NCBI GenBank assembly: GCA_028866775.1
Contig: JAGWHK010000001.1
Location: 294,007-358,006 of the forward strand
From: Microcaldota archaeon
GTDB taxonomy: Archaea > Micrarchaeota > Micrarchaeia > Micrarchaeales > Micrarchaeaceae
Reading direction: 5' to 3'
DNA: 64,000 nt
The translations under genes were made by a program, and so were the position numbers. Positions 50,254-59,061 of the stretch are shown in pieces; within the stretch, counting starts at the first letter, position 1, and each line of letters begins with the position of its first letter. The notes under the pieces were generated by a model, which saw only the letters and a list, made by a program, of their open reading frames with translations, was not told the origin of the DNA and made no database searches.

Positions 50254-51249
50254 CTATACGCCTCCGGCTATGCCTGTGAACAGCGTTCCTATCGCAGTTT
50301 GCATTATGAAGAAGAGCGCGATGCCTATCAGTATGAATAAGGGAAGGTAACGTATGCCCTTGATGGCTGATCCTGATGATATGGCGGACATTATGAGCGA
50401 CGCGAACCCTGTTATGATCAGTATCGCTGCTATTGAGAAGTACTGGTATTCCTGGGGTGTTATCTTTGGCGGGGTTGGCTTCAGGAACGTGAACCCTGTT
50501 GAGGGGAGCCCACCCGGGTTGGATGCGAGTATGCCCTTCCACACCGTGTCTGTTACGACTATCATCTGGCTTGTCAGCCCATACAGAACCGGAGATGCGA
50601 TGAGTGCCGCGAACGCTATGAATATGCTGTACAGGAAGAGCTGGCCGGAGATCTCCTTCTGGGTGAGCTGCTGGCTCCTCATGTCCTTCGATAGCTGCTC
50701 CAGGAGGTCTGCCATGGCACCGCCATAGGTGAGCGATTCCAGTATCATTCGCACGGCATGGCTGAGCTGGAAGGACCTGTACTTGGACGCCAGATCCCTG
50801 AGCGCGTCCCCAAGGTTTTCTCCGCTGAACACCCTCCTGTTCATGTTCTTTACGTCGTCGCTGAAGAAGCCGAACTCGGGCCTGGCCGCCAGGAGCATGG
50901 CCCTGTCGAGCGATATCCCGCTCCTGAGGTTAGCCGAGGCTATCTGGAGGTAATCCGGGAAGAGCGTTTCCATCTTTGTCCTTCTCTTGTCTATCATGTA
51001 CTCCAGGTACGAATAGAGAGCCACTATGAAGAGCGCCGCTGCGCCAAGCCCGCAGACGAAGTCGAGAAGCGGGCTCAGTTTCACTATGAAGTACACGGCG
51101 AATGGCACGACGGCCAGCATCGCCATTGAGCCGACAACGGCTATCCTGGCTATCACCTCGACGCTCATGTTGAGGCCGGCCATGTCGAGCTCGTGCGAGA
51201 GCGCTACTGCAACGCTCCTTGATATCAATCTCTCGAATCTTATCGCCAT
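50254..51249 (-). CDS. T2SSF-domain membrane protein (TadC/FlaJ-like)
   Basis: Inner-membrane platform protein of a type IV filament system, 331 residues. Two membrane spans come early, the T2SSF cytoplasmic helical block starts near residue 95 (LFPDYLQIASANLRSGISLD), and further spans form the C-terminal half. It starts 4 bases after the other T2SSF gene. Splitting the platform into two T2SSF proteins resembles bacterial and archaeal Tad systems rather than the single FlaJ of archaella. Confidence 0.83.
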   Translation of the reverse strand: MAIRFERLISRSVAVALSHELDMAGLNMSVEVIARIAVVGSMAMLAVVPFAVYFIVKLSPLLDFVCGLGAAALFIVALYSYLEYMIDKRRTKMETLFPDYLQIASANLRSGISLDRAMLLAARPEFGFFSDDVKNMNRRVFSGENLGDALRDLASKYRSFQLSHAVRMILESLTYGGAMADLLEQLSKDMRSQQLTQKEISGQLFLYSIFIAFAALIASPVLYGLTSQMIVVTDTVWKGILASNPGGLPSTGFTFLKPTPPKITPQEYQYFSIAAILIITGFASLIMSAISSGSAIKGIRYLPLFILIGIALFFIMQTAIGTLFTGIAGGV

Positions 51250-51253
51250 GGCC

Positions 51254-52546
51254 TCACATCGTGAATATCGGGCGCGAGCCCCTTATCATCTGCAGGAATA
51301 CAACCTGCATGAACGCAAGCCCCACCACCACAACCTCCAGGATGGTCGCGTTGACCGAGAATATGGGTATGAACGTGGTCAGTATGGTGAGCACAGCTAT
51401 TCCCATGCTTGGCAGTATGATGCCGAACAGCATGTAGAACATCGCAATCGCGTTGAGCCTCTGCCCGTACCTCCTGAGCTCTATCACCCTCTCCTGCTGC
51501 AGCTGGTCTATCACGCTCTGGAGCGCAGAGGTGACATCTGCGCCTACCCTTATGCTTACTGAGGCCTGGAGCATTATCTTCCTGAACGAGGCGCTCTTGG
51601 TGGATGACACGATCTCGTCTATCGCGTCCTCCAGCGGGGTTCCGAGCTGCACCTTCTCTACTATCTTGAGGAACTCTTTGCTTGCCTCTCCGTAACCGCT
51701 GCTGACAGATGTTATGGCATTGAAGAGGGGCATTCCAGATCTGAGCGCTATTATCAGGTCCCTGGCCGCGAAGAGTATGTCACGCTCCACCTTCTTTGAT
51801 GATGATTTGCCCTTTGCGGTAGGGAAGTTGAGGAACGACCTGAATACGGTCATGAACACTGCTAGCCCGACCATCACCGCGAGCAATCCACCGGCAACTG
51901 CGTTGTTGTGGAGCAGCTTGTACAGCACAACGAATGTCACGCCTGCTATGGCGATAGTGAATATCACCGACAGTATGAGCATGCGCTTGATGAACTCGTA
52001 GACGCTTTCCTTGATTCCCTCCTTCCTGAGTCCGCCTTCGAGGTCCGGATGCTTCGCCCCGATTCCCTCTATGTAGAGGCGGATCCTACTCGGCGGGCCC
52101 TGCGGTCTAGACGCTTTTTGTGTCGATGGAGGTGCCATCCTATTGAATATCGATGTTGGAGAAGGCGTTGGTTGGCCTGGTTTCTGCCCAGACGGCTTTG
52201 TTCCGGGGAACTGGAATGTGTAGGGTTTGTTAGGCTGGCCTGGTTGGGGTGTGGCCTGCGGCTTTGGCGCGGCCTTGGTTCCTGGGAACTGGAACGAGTA
52301 CGGTTTGTTGGGCTCTACCTTCTTCGGGCTTGCCTCGGGCACTGGGGGTTTTATTGGCGGTGGTGGCGCTGCTGGGGTTGTCTGAACAGGCGTTGTTGTG
52401 GGTGCCGGTTGCGGTGCTTGCGGGGTCTTGGGCTTCTGCCCGAACATTCCAGAGAGGCCGGATCCTATGCCGGGCTTTGGCTGCAGCTCTATCTTCTGCC
52501 CGTCGACCTCCACTGTCTTCTTCTTTTTTGGTAGTCCTAGCATCAA
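51254..52546 (-). CDS. T2SSF-domain membrane protein (TadB/FlaJ-like) with proline-rich N-terminus
   Basis: A second platform protein (430 residues). About 145 N-terminal residues are Pro/Lys/Gln-rich and include PYSFQFPGTK and PYTFQFPGTK. After them come two membrane spans and the T2SSF block (ARDLIIALRSGMPLFNAITS), then two more spans. The same FQFPGTK motif recurs in the next gene upstream. The start overlaps that gene by 4 bases. The tail is cytoplasmic by the usual T2SSF topology and could bind the ATPase or a scaffold (inference). Confidence 0.83.
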   Translation of the reverse strand: MMLGLPKKKKTVEVDGQKIELQPKPGIGSGLSGMFGQKPKTPQAPQPAPTTTPVQTTPAAPPPPIKPPVPEASPKKVEPNKPYSFQFPGTKAAPKPQATPQPGQPNKPYTFQFPGTKPSGQKPGQPTPSPTSIFNRMAPPSTQKASRPQGPPSRIRLYIEGIGAKHPDLEGGLRKEGIKESVYEFIKRMLILSVIFTIAIAGVTFVVLYKLLHNNAVAGGLLAVMVGLAVFMTVFRSFLNFPTAKGKSSSKKVERDILFAARDLIIALRSGMPLFNAITSVSSGYGEASKEFLKIVEKVQLGTPLEDAIDEIVSSTKSASFRKIMLQASVSIRVGADVTSALQSVIDQLQQERVIELRRYGQRLNAIAMFYMLFGIILPSMGIAVLTILTTFIPIFSVNATILEVVVVGLAFMQVVFLQMIRGSRPIFTM

Positions 52547-53487
52547 GCGCCACCGATAAGGGATAGCGCCTCGGAGAGCCTGATCCTCCTGAGGTCAGCC
52601 AGGTCCTTGTCCAATCCGCCTATAGGGGCGCCCTGCTGGGGCTGCGAGGCGAGGAGCTTTGCTAGCCCGACCACCTCCTGCTTCACTATTTCCATCTGCA
52701 TGCTGTTGAATCTTGATCTCTTGATGTTGGATATGATCTTGTCGAGCTCTTCCACCTGGTCTGCCAGCGACAGCGTGGGAAGAACAAGCTTGCTGGTGGG
52801 CTCGTAGGCCTGGGGTTGGGGTGCAGGGGTAGTCATCTTTGATGAACTCACGACCTTCTTGAGTTCCTCTGCTGCAGAGTCCTCAAGGGGTTTCTGCTGC
52901 GCCTCTGGTTTTGCGGGCTCTTCCACCTTGACCATTGGCCTTGCCTCTGGCTGGTGAATTTGCCTAGTTTGCGTACTCTGTTGGGGCTGCAATGGTGTGG
53001 CTTGAACTGATGGCCGCTGTGGTACCTTGGGTTGTTCCGTAGGCTGTGGTTCAGGTGCGGGTTTGGTGCCTGGGAACTGGAATGGATGCGGTTTGATTGG
53101 TTGCGGCTGCTGCTTTTGAACAGGCTCGGGCTCCCGCTTGGGTTTGACCTGAACTTTTGGTTGGAATCGAGTGGAGGGGAACTTTGGTGCGGGCCAGAAG
53201 CTGCTGGGCGGCGGCACTTGGCCCTCTGGTTGCCGTGCAACGAGACGCTGCGGTTCGATTTTCTGCGGTGTGCTCACTGTTTGACCGGCCTGCTGAGGCT
53301 TCGCCTTTGGTCCCTGTGATCCGAAGAGCGGAGTCGGTATCTTGGAGACCAAATCGGGGTAGCTTTGGGGGTTGGCTGAGAGTTGCTCGCCGGAGTTTAT
53401 GTCCATGCTGACATAGCTCACATCGCGCTTTGCCTGCTGGCTCTCTATGTCTGAGATCAGCACCAGCAACTCCTTGTACTCCTTCAT
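52543..53487 (-). CDS. Proline/glutamine-rich protein of the filament operon
   Basis: A 314-residue protein with no membrane span. A short helical N-terminus (KEYKELLVLISDIESQQAK) is followed by about 190 disordered residues rich in Pro, Gln and Lys, containing HPFQFPGTKP. A C-terminal helical region (LADQVEELDKIISNIKRSRF onward) closes the protein. Lying between the ATPase and the T2SSF genes and sharing a motif with the latter, it may be a soluble scaffold of the assembly machine. Not recognised as a known family. Confidence 0.7.
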   Translation of the reverse strand: MKEYKELLVLISDIESQQAKRDVSYVSMDINSGEQLSANPQSYPDLVSKIPTPLFGSQGPKAKPQQAGQTVSTPQKIEPQRLVARQPEGQVPPPSSFWPAPKFPSTRFQPKVQVKPKREPEPVQKQQPQPIKPHPFQFPGTKPAPEPQPTEQPKVPQRPSVQATPLQPQQSTQTRQIHQPEARPMVKVEEPAKPEAQQKPLEDSAAEELKKVVSSSKMTTPAPQPQAYEPTSKLVLPTLSLADQVEELDKIISNIKRSRFNSMQMEIVKQEVVGLAKLLASQPQQGAPIGGLDKDLADLRRIRLSEALSLIGGA

Positions 53488-53495
53488 CTGCGCAC

Positions 53496-54995
53496 CTAGA
53501 ATATGTCCCTCGCGAACTTGACATCGTCCTTAGCCAGCTGGACCACCTTCTGCTTGTTCTTGTAGTAGTTTGATACCGTATACCCGGCATCGTCTATGCT
53601 GGTCACGTTGTTCTTTACCATCCATTCCAGCACTATCCTCTTCTCCTCGAGCTCGTCAGTCATGTCCTTCTTTGTGTAGCCGCCATAGAGCTGCAGCGTC
53701 TCCAGGAGCCTCGTCAGCTCGCTTACCTGCACGAATTTGTCGGTAAGTATGTTCCACCTGTGCAGCACGTTGATGTCCCCGGTCTCTAGAATCTCTCCCA
53801 GTTCCAGCATACGCCTTATTCCCTTTGACCTGTGCCTGAACAGGACGACCACGGCCCCTATGGCGTTCATCGTTATCTTCGGCACGTCTATGGGTGGGTT
53901 GGTCATACGGACCACTGTGTCCTGCGCATTGTCTGCGTGGACGGTCCCGTATACGGAGTGACCGGTGTGTATGGCCTCGAAGAGGGTCTCTGCATCCCTT
54001 TTCGTCCTCACCTCTCCGACAAGCATTATGTCCGGCCTCTGTCTGAGTGCATTCACCATGAGGTTGTATAGGGTCACCTCTCCCTTTCCCTCCGGGTTTG
54101 GCTGCCTTGTGACCATGGGCAGCCACTGCAGGAAGTTGGGCAGCTCCAGTTCCCTTGTCTCCTCGATCGAGATTATCCTCCTTGTCGGGGGGAAGAACAT
54201 CGAGCATGCGTTCAGGAATGAGGTCTTGCCCGATGCGGTTCCTCCTGAGAATAGGAGGCTTATCTCGTTTTGGATGCAGAGCCACACCAGCGATGCGATC
54301 GGGCTTGCTATAGTGCCGTTCTTTACCATCGCGGTCATGGTCCACGGGTTCTTGGCGAACTTTCTTATTGTGATTGTGTTGCCTCCCTGCGATATCGGGA
54401 AAAGGGTCGCATTGACCCTGGAGCCGTCGGCAAGCTCTGCGTCCATGAGCGGGGCGAGGTTGTTTATCTCCCTTCCTATCCTCCTCCCTATCGCGGCGGA
54501 CTGCTCGTATATGGATTCGTCGCTCAGCGGCCTTATGTTAGTCTTGCACCAGCCCAGCTCCTTGTGGAATATCCATATGAAGTCGCTGGCCCCGTTGACC
54601 GCTATCTCCTCGAGGCTGTCGTCGGCTATCAGAACCTCTAGGTCTCCCAGGCCGAGCATCATGTTGACTATGTATGAGGTAAGGAGCACCTTCATCTGCG
54701 GCTCGATCCCAGGTATGTACTTGTCTATCAGGATGTTGCTTACCTCCTTGTAACGGTTGTCGAGGGATTTCATGTACCGTTCGTCCTGCACCCTTGACGG
54801 GTCTATCGACACCATTGAGGTAAGCTCACCCCTAAATGAGAGGAGGAGCAGCTTCGTTGCGTTTCCTATCCCTGGGAAGCTTACCATGTATTGGGGCGTG
54901 AAGTCGATTATCGACTGCTCTATCCTTATCTCGACACGCATTCCATGTACGTCAAGGTTGTAGCTCGCCAATCTCTTAGTCTCTGGTTTATCCAT
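53496..54995 (-). CDS. Type II/IV secretion system ATPase (TadA/VirB11/FlaI-like)
   Basis: Hexameric ATPase that powers filament assembly. Walker A FSGGTASGKTS (249-259), Asp box SIEETRELELP, Walker B DIMLVGEVR (322-330) and the His box HTGHSVYGTVHAD (343-355) are all intact. About 500 residues with an N-terminal domain typical of archaeal T2SSE proteins. ATG 54995 overlaps the stop of the upstream gene as ATGGATAA and is preceded by a GAGG-type site; ATG 55016 is an alternative. It is the motor gene of the five-gene filament operon. Confidence 0.92.
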   Translation of the reverse strand: MDKPETKRLASYNLDVHGMRVEIRIEQSIIDFTPQYMVSFPGIGNATKLLLLSFRGELTSMVSIDPSRVQDERYMKSLDNRYKEVSNILIDKYIPGIEPQMKVLLTSYIVNMMLGLGDLEVLIADDSLEEIAVNGASDFIWIFHKELGWCKTNIRPLSDESIYEQSAAIGRRIGREINNLAPLMDAELADGSRVNATLFPISQGGNTITIRKFAKNPWTMTAMVKNGTIASPIASLVWLCIQNEISLLFSGGTASGKTSFLNACSMFFPPTRRIISIEETRELELPNFLQWLPMVTRQPNPEGKGEVTLYNLMVNALRQRPDIMLVGEVRTKRDAETLFEAIHTGHSVYGTVHADNAQDTVVRMTNPPIDVPKITMNAIGAVVVLFRHRSKGIRRMLELGEILETGDINVLHRWNILTDKFVQVSELTRLLETLQLYGGYTKKDMTDELEEKRIVLEWMVKNNVTSIDDAGYTVSNYYKNKQKVVQLAKDDVKFARDIF

Positions 54996-56286
54996 CTTCC
55001 TCGCCACCCTTTTCATTCATCTGGTCTTTAATAGAGTTATCTGCATCCTTGAGGGCCTTGTCTATGCGCTCCCCCTTCAATTTAGCCGCTAGCGATTTCT
55101 TGCTTAGCTCGGCGACCGCCTTGGCCTTCTTGCCTGGGTCTATGTTTTTCTCTGCGTCTAGGGCCCTGATCGCGGATATTATGGTCTCTACCTCCTCCCT
55201 CGATGCGGATATCGACTTCTGGACTGACTCGAGTTCTGCCTTAGTCTTGACTATTGATTCGTGTATGCTGGTGACCTCCCCCATCGAGGCCTTGAGTGTG
55301 TTGAGGTCGAGTTGGGCCTTGTCGTACTTCTGCATTACAGAGCCGGAGATCTGGTTTACCTCCTCGATCGTCTTCACATACTGGTCCTTGAAGCTCTTCC
55401 GGGCATTAAGGAGCAGGTTCTTCGATGACTCAACCTCCTTCTTTAGGCGCATTGCCTCGCCGGACACCTTGCTGGTCTCGGCCAGCTCGGTCCTTATCTC
55501 CTTGTCAACCGTTATCGCCTGGGCCGCGTCTGCCTTCAGGTCGTTGTATATCTGTTCTATCGATGTCTTCAGCGCGGCCTTGAACTCCCTTACTTGTATG
55601 TCTATGTCTGATGATATCTTGCCGTAGAGCGCCTGCTTCGTGTCCTCTATGTCGACCAGAGTGGCCTTAGCCGTGTCCGCCCTCGCAAGCGCAAGCTTGA
55701 GGGTCTCCTCCTTCTGCCTCAGCGTGCGCTCTATGTTGGCGCCCTCTAGGGTATTTATCTTGGAATATAGGTCGTCAACCTTCTTGTCAAGCTGGGCAAA
55801 GTAAGCCTCTGCTGACTTCATGGTAGAATCTAGCTCCCTGGTCTTCTTCGACATTGGAGCTGACATCGTGTCCAGCTCGGCGAATATTCTCTGTATGGCC
55901 GGGAGCTTCTGCTTGTAGATTGCATCCATTCCCGCTACAGTGGTCGAGAGATCCTCAAGATTCTTCGAATACTTGTCAAGCGTGATCTTCTCGACCTTCA
56001 TCTCGTTCTGCAGCACCGACTTCTGAGCCTCGGCCCTGACAGAGGTGGCCCTGGCCTGCTCCCCGGTCTCCCCACGGGCCTCCAGGTACATCTTGCCAAC
56101 TTCGTAGCTTATCCTGACCAGCTTGCCGTTCTCCAGCACCCTGGCCCACTCCTCGATTATAGAGGGGCTCACACCCAAGGATATCGATATGGTGGTGAGG
56201 TCCAACTTGCCCTTCTCCTTCAGAAGTTCAAGGAGGGAGTCTATGCTTGTTTTTGCCTCGGGTGTCGCGCCCTGTTCAGAGGTCAT
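54988..56286 (-). CDS. Winged-helix plus long coiled-coil protein of the filament operon
   Basis: First gene of the filament operon (about 432 residues). An N-terminal winged-helix-like domain (SLLELLKEKGKLDLTTISIS, then PSIIEEWARVLENGKLVRIS) is joined to roughly 300 residues of heptad-rich coiled coil. Similar wHTH/coiled-coil proteins are known beside archaeal type IV pilus genes, with unknown function. No membrane segment is seen. It could be a cytoplasmic ring/scaffold or a regulator. ATG 56286 or a TTG three codons upstream. Confidence 0.75.
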   Translation of the reverse strand: MTSEQGATPEAKTSIDSLLELLKEKGKLDLTTISISLGVSPSIIEEWARVLENGKLVRISYEVGKMYLEARGETGEQARATSVRAEAQKSVLQNEMKVEKITLDKYSKNLEDLSTTVAGMDAIYKQKLPAIQRIFAELDTMSAPMSKKTRELDSTMKSAEAYFAQLDKKVDDLYSKINTLEGANIERTLRQKEETLKLALARADTAKATLVDIEDTKQALYGKISSDIDIQVREFKAALKTSIEQIYNDLKADAAQAITVDKEIRTELAETSKVSGEAMRLKKEVESSKNLLLNARKSFKDQYVKTIEEVNQISGSVMQKYDKAQLDLNTLKASMGEVTSIHESIVKTKAELESVQKSISASREEVETIISAIRALDAEKNIDPGKKAKAVAELSKKSLAAKLKGERIDKALKDADNSIKDQMNEKGGEEDG

Positions 56287-56312
56287 CCTAACCAAGAACG
56301 TATTATCAGGAA

Positions 56313-56325
56313 AGGCTTATATATG
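56313..56325 (-). promoter_or_regulatory. TATA box of the filament operon
   Basis: CCATATATAAGCC on the minus strand predicts a start near 56293, directly before the first gene of the secretion operon. No other promoter is obvious inside the operon, whose genes overlap or nearly touch. Confidence 0.6.
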
Positions 56326-56404
56326 GATTGCGGGTTTTGCGTCTATGGGACGATCCGTTGTTTACCGAACTTTTTCAACGATTGGTGTCTGGTTGGATAG
56401 TTGG

Positions 56405-57064
56405 CTAGAGAGGGGCACCAAGGAATAGCCCTGCGAGCAGCACAATGGTGGGGATCATCACGCCAAGGTATATCCTCCAGTCCCAGGCGAGCACTTTGGA
56501 CCCGTCAAGCGGGAAGATAGGGAGCATGTTGAAGAAGCCGAGCCAGAGGCTTATGAACATGACAACGCCTATGGCCAGGGAAAGGTACGTGGCGGAAGAT
56601 GAGCTGAAGGCAAGGTTCAGCGCTGCGAAGATAAAGAAGACAACAAGATTGGTGGCTGGCCCTGCCAGTGAGACTATGCCGTTCTCCCTCTTGGTGAAGT
56701 GGTTTGAGGCTATGTATGTGGCTCCAGGGAGGCCTATGAGGAAACCCAGCATGCTCGATATTATGGTTATCATGAGCCCGGCGGGCCAGGTCCTGAACTC
56801 AGCCCAGGCGCCGTAGTGCTGGGCCACGAACTTGTGCATGAGCTCGTGGAGTATGAAACTCAGCGCGACGGCGAGAGCCGCAATCGGCAGGATCGTTAGG
56901 AAGGAATTCAACAAAGATTGGTGTACCGACTGCCTGCTCAGAACGCCGCCGCTGAATATGAACGCGAATGCGCAGGTGAGCACGAAGTAGGCGAGCAGGA
57001 TGTCGATGATTTCGCGCGCGCTAGTTGGGGAGTGAGACACGTATATCTGCTGAGTGTGAGGCAT
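56405..57064 (-). CDS. Site-2 protease-like zinc metalloprotease (M50)
   Basis: An intramembrane protease of about 219 residues. The zinc-binding HELMH lies in an early membrane span, and the third ligand region NMLPIFPLDGSKVL is near the C-terminus. Several spans are visible. It may cut membrane-bound regulators or signal peptides. ATG 57064 is chosen over the longer frame (57160), which would overlap the tRNA-Gln gene; TATTATAGG lies about 26-30 bases before it. Confidence 0.87.
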   Translation of the reverse strand: MPHTQQIYVSHSPTSAREIIDILLAYFVLTCAFAFIFSGGVLSRQSVHQSLLNSFLTILPIAALAVALSFILHELMHKFVAQHYGAWAEFRTWPAGLMITIISSMLGFLIGLPGATYIASNHFTKRENGIVSLAGPATNLVVFFIFAALNLAFSSSSATYLSLAIGVVMFISLWLGFFNMLPIFPLDGSKVLAWDWRIYLGVMIPTIVLLAGLFLGAPL

Positions 57065-57114
57065 ATAAACAGATATAAACACGAAGCCTATAATACATAG
57101 CGGATTAGTTAGAC

Positions 57115-57187
57115 AGCTCCATCGTCTAGCGGTCAAGGACGGCGGCCTCTGGAGCCGCAAACCCCAGTTCGAATCTGGGTGGAGCTA
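57115..57187 (+). tRNA. tRNA-Gln (CTG)
   Basis: Cloverleaf with acceptor AGCTCCA/TGGAGCT, anticodon stem GCGGC/GCCGC around loop CTCTGGA (anticodon CTG, Gln), and T-arm CCCAGTTCGAATCTGGG. CCA is not encoded, and there is no intron. Read on the plus strand, divergent from the M50 protease gene. Confidence 0.95.
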
Positions 57188-57246
57188 TAAATCATTTTCC
57201 TCGTGGCCTGTTCTTGGTAAAGGATATGGTGTAGCCAACCGATGGA

Positions 57247-57942
57247 TTACTGCTTGTTGCCCTGCTTGCCTTCTAGGTATATTTCCGAAGACAGCTTGAG
57301 CCTTGATACACTGTGCGCTATCACCGATCCCTTGCCCTTGAACGTTGCAAGAAAGAGACCTACTCCCCCAAACATGGCGGTCCTTACATTGTCAACGAAC
57401 CTTATACCGTATTTGAGGCTTGGATTGAAGCCAGCTATGTGTCCTGGGTCTATTTCGATTTGGTCAGTCTCACCGACATTATATATCACCGGATCGCCGA
57501 CGATGTGTATGAAAACCTTGCCGGGACCCACGAACTTCTGCAGTATTAGTCCAGCCCCTCCAAAGAAGGCAGCCCCCAGGCTTACTGTTTCGACGTTGAA
57601 CTTTACTGCTTCCTCTGCGGCAAGGAACGCGTGGTCCTCAGCAGCGAACGAGTCTCCCCGTTTCAGGTCTACCATAAAGACAGATCCCGGATAGAGGCCG
57701 GCTACGGATACGTTTCCGCTTTTGTCCTTTGCGGCAAACTCTGTAAGCAGTGCGCTGGCGCCAGTTAACTTCCTCTCTATTGCACTGACCAGACCCCCCG
57801 CCATCCTAGGTGTCATGATCACGTTGCTGCTCTTGCTGAGCAGTTTCCCAGAATCCGCATACACGCGCTCGCCCTTATCAAGATTTATCTTCAGCGCCTG
57901 CATGTTATGGCCCAATATCTGATAATCCATGAAAGCATCCAT
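57247..57942 (-). CDS. AIM24 family protein
   Basis: A 231-residue beta-rich protein of the AIM24/TIGR00266 family, found widely in archaea and bacteria with unclear function. Signature parts are SAIERKLTGASALLTEF, the repeated SLGAAFFGGAGLILQKF and TAMFGGVGLFLATFKGKG, and VETVSLG. No signal peptide. A TATA element (GCTTATAAGA, 57970-57961) lies 24-26 bases before the ATG, giving a leaderless message. Confidence 0.88.
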   Translation of the reverse strand: MDAFMDYQILGHNMQALKINLDKGERVYADSGKLLSKSSNVIMTPRMAGGLVSAIERKLTGASALLTEFAAKDKSGNVSVAGLYPGSVFMVDLKRGDSFAAEDHAFLAAEEAVKFNVETVSLGAAFFGGAGLILQKFVGPGKVFIHIVGDPVIYNVGETDQIEIDPGHIAGFNPSLKYGIRFVDNVRTAMFGGVGLFLATFKGKGSVIAHSVSRLKLSSEIYLEGKQGNKQ

Positions 57943-58107
57943 AAAGTTCTCACAAAACGATCTTATAAGCTGCCATAGAAAACTTCGGTTTCATGATGAC
58001 CGGGGCCTTGCACCGGCGAAATCTGCACTCAAAGGAACCCAGATATAATGTTGCGATATAACTTATGGTGGAGCTCGTTTGTGCCAAGCTCGGGTTATTC
58101 GACTCCT

Positions 58108-59061
58108 TCAGAATATGAATGTCTTCCTTGTCCCTGATTCAGGATCCCTGTATATCAGAAATCTGTCCTCGCTCACCATCTTTACTGATTTGTAGAGCGC
58201 CTCCCTTTCCGCGAACTGGACGGCCTTCTCGAAGTCAGGCAGGCTCAGATTGCCCACCTCCCTTGTTATCTGCGCTATCTTGGGTCCGGTGTCTATACCT
58301 TGGTCTTCTGGGGTGACCAAGTGTGCTGTGGCTCCGGATACCTTCACCCCAGCTCGGTAGGCATCCAGCACCGCCTTTCCACCTATGAACGAGGGGAGCA
58401 GGCTTGGATGCACGCTCAGGATTGGCGAGTTATTCAGGTTCGGGTTAAGCAGCGGCCCTTCCTTCATAAGTATCCTGTGCCATTTCGCAAGGGTATAGAA
58501 GTCCACGCCCCTTTTTTGGGATGTCGCGTATATGCTGGACTCGGCTGCCAGCTTCTTGGACTCGAACCTTTCCTTGTCCCGCCTCCTGTCGCCAGCATCC
58601 TTGAAGATTACGTCCAGTTCAGGGTATGCCTCGGCGGCCCTACGGCGTGTCCGCTCGTTGTTGGTTATCACACATGCTATGTCAATATTCAGGTCGCCCT
58701 GCTTCCAGTGGCTCAGGACCTCCTCCATGCAGTACGTTGCCTCCGAGACCAGAATCATGGTCTTCTTTCTCCTTTCTGCATTGACCACCTTGAGGCCTGG
58801 ATCGCCAAGGTCTAGGGCCTTAAGCGCGAGCTCGAATTGTTCCCTTATCTGTCCAAGGCTTGTGTTTCTCCCATCAGTGGCAGAGAATTCGGTCCTCAGC
58901 AGGTAGTAGCCGTCTATGCTCTTGCCCACCGAGTCCATTACTGTGCATTCGGCTTTCCTGATTACGCTTGTTATGGCTTCGTGGATCCCCGGCTTGTCCC
59001 TCGCGCTGAGCAACACCCTCCCGGTTTTAAGCGCTTTGGTTTCAGGCACGCCGTCACTCAA
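58108..59061 (-). CDS. PurU-like formyltetrahydrofolate hydrolase/formyltransferase-fold protein
   Basis: A 317-residue protein with an N-terminal ACT-like domain (residues 10-95) and a C-terminal formyltransferase fold, the architecture of PurU, which releases formate from 10-formyl-THF. ILSVHPSLLPSFIGGKAVLDAY and GATAHLVTPEDQGIDTGPKI match the active-site strands (cited in part). The catalytic His and Asp are present, but the Asn that normally precedes the His by two (N-x-H) is Ser, so activity is uncertain. TTG at 59061 overlaps the upstream gene by 8 bases; GTG 59049 is the alternative. Confidence 0.75.
   Translation of the reverse strand: MSDGVPETKALKTGRVLLSARDKPGIHEAITSVIRKAECTVMDSVGKSIDGYYLLRTEFSATDGRNTSLGQIREQFELALKALDLGDPGLKVVNAERRKKTMILVSEATYCMEEVLSHWKQGDLNIDIACVITNNERTRRRAAEAYPELDVIFKDAGDRRRDKERFESKKLAAESSIYATSQKRGVDFYTLAKWHRILMKEGPLLNPNLNNSPILSVHPSLLPSFIGGKAVLDAYRAGVKVSGATAHLVTPEDQGIDTGPKIAQITREVGNLSLPDFEKAVQFAEREALYKSVKMVSEDRFLIYRDPESGTRKTFIF

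Noticed and set aside
57993-58060. Possible C/D box small RNA
   Set aside because: ATGATGA near 57993 fits a C box, but no CTGA D box follows within a usable distance and no inner boxes are seen.
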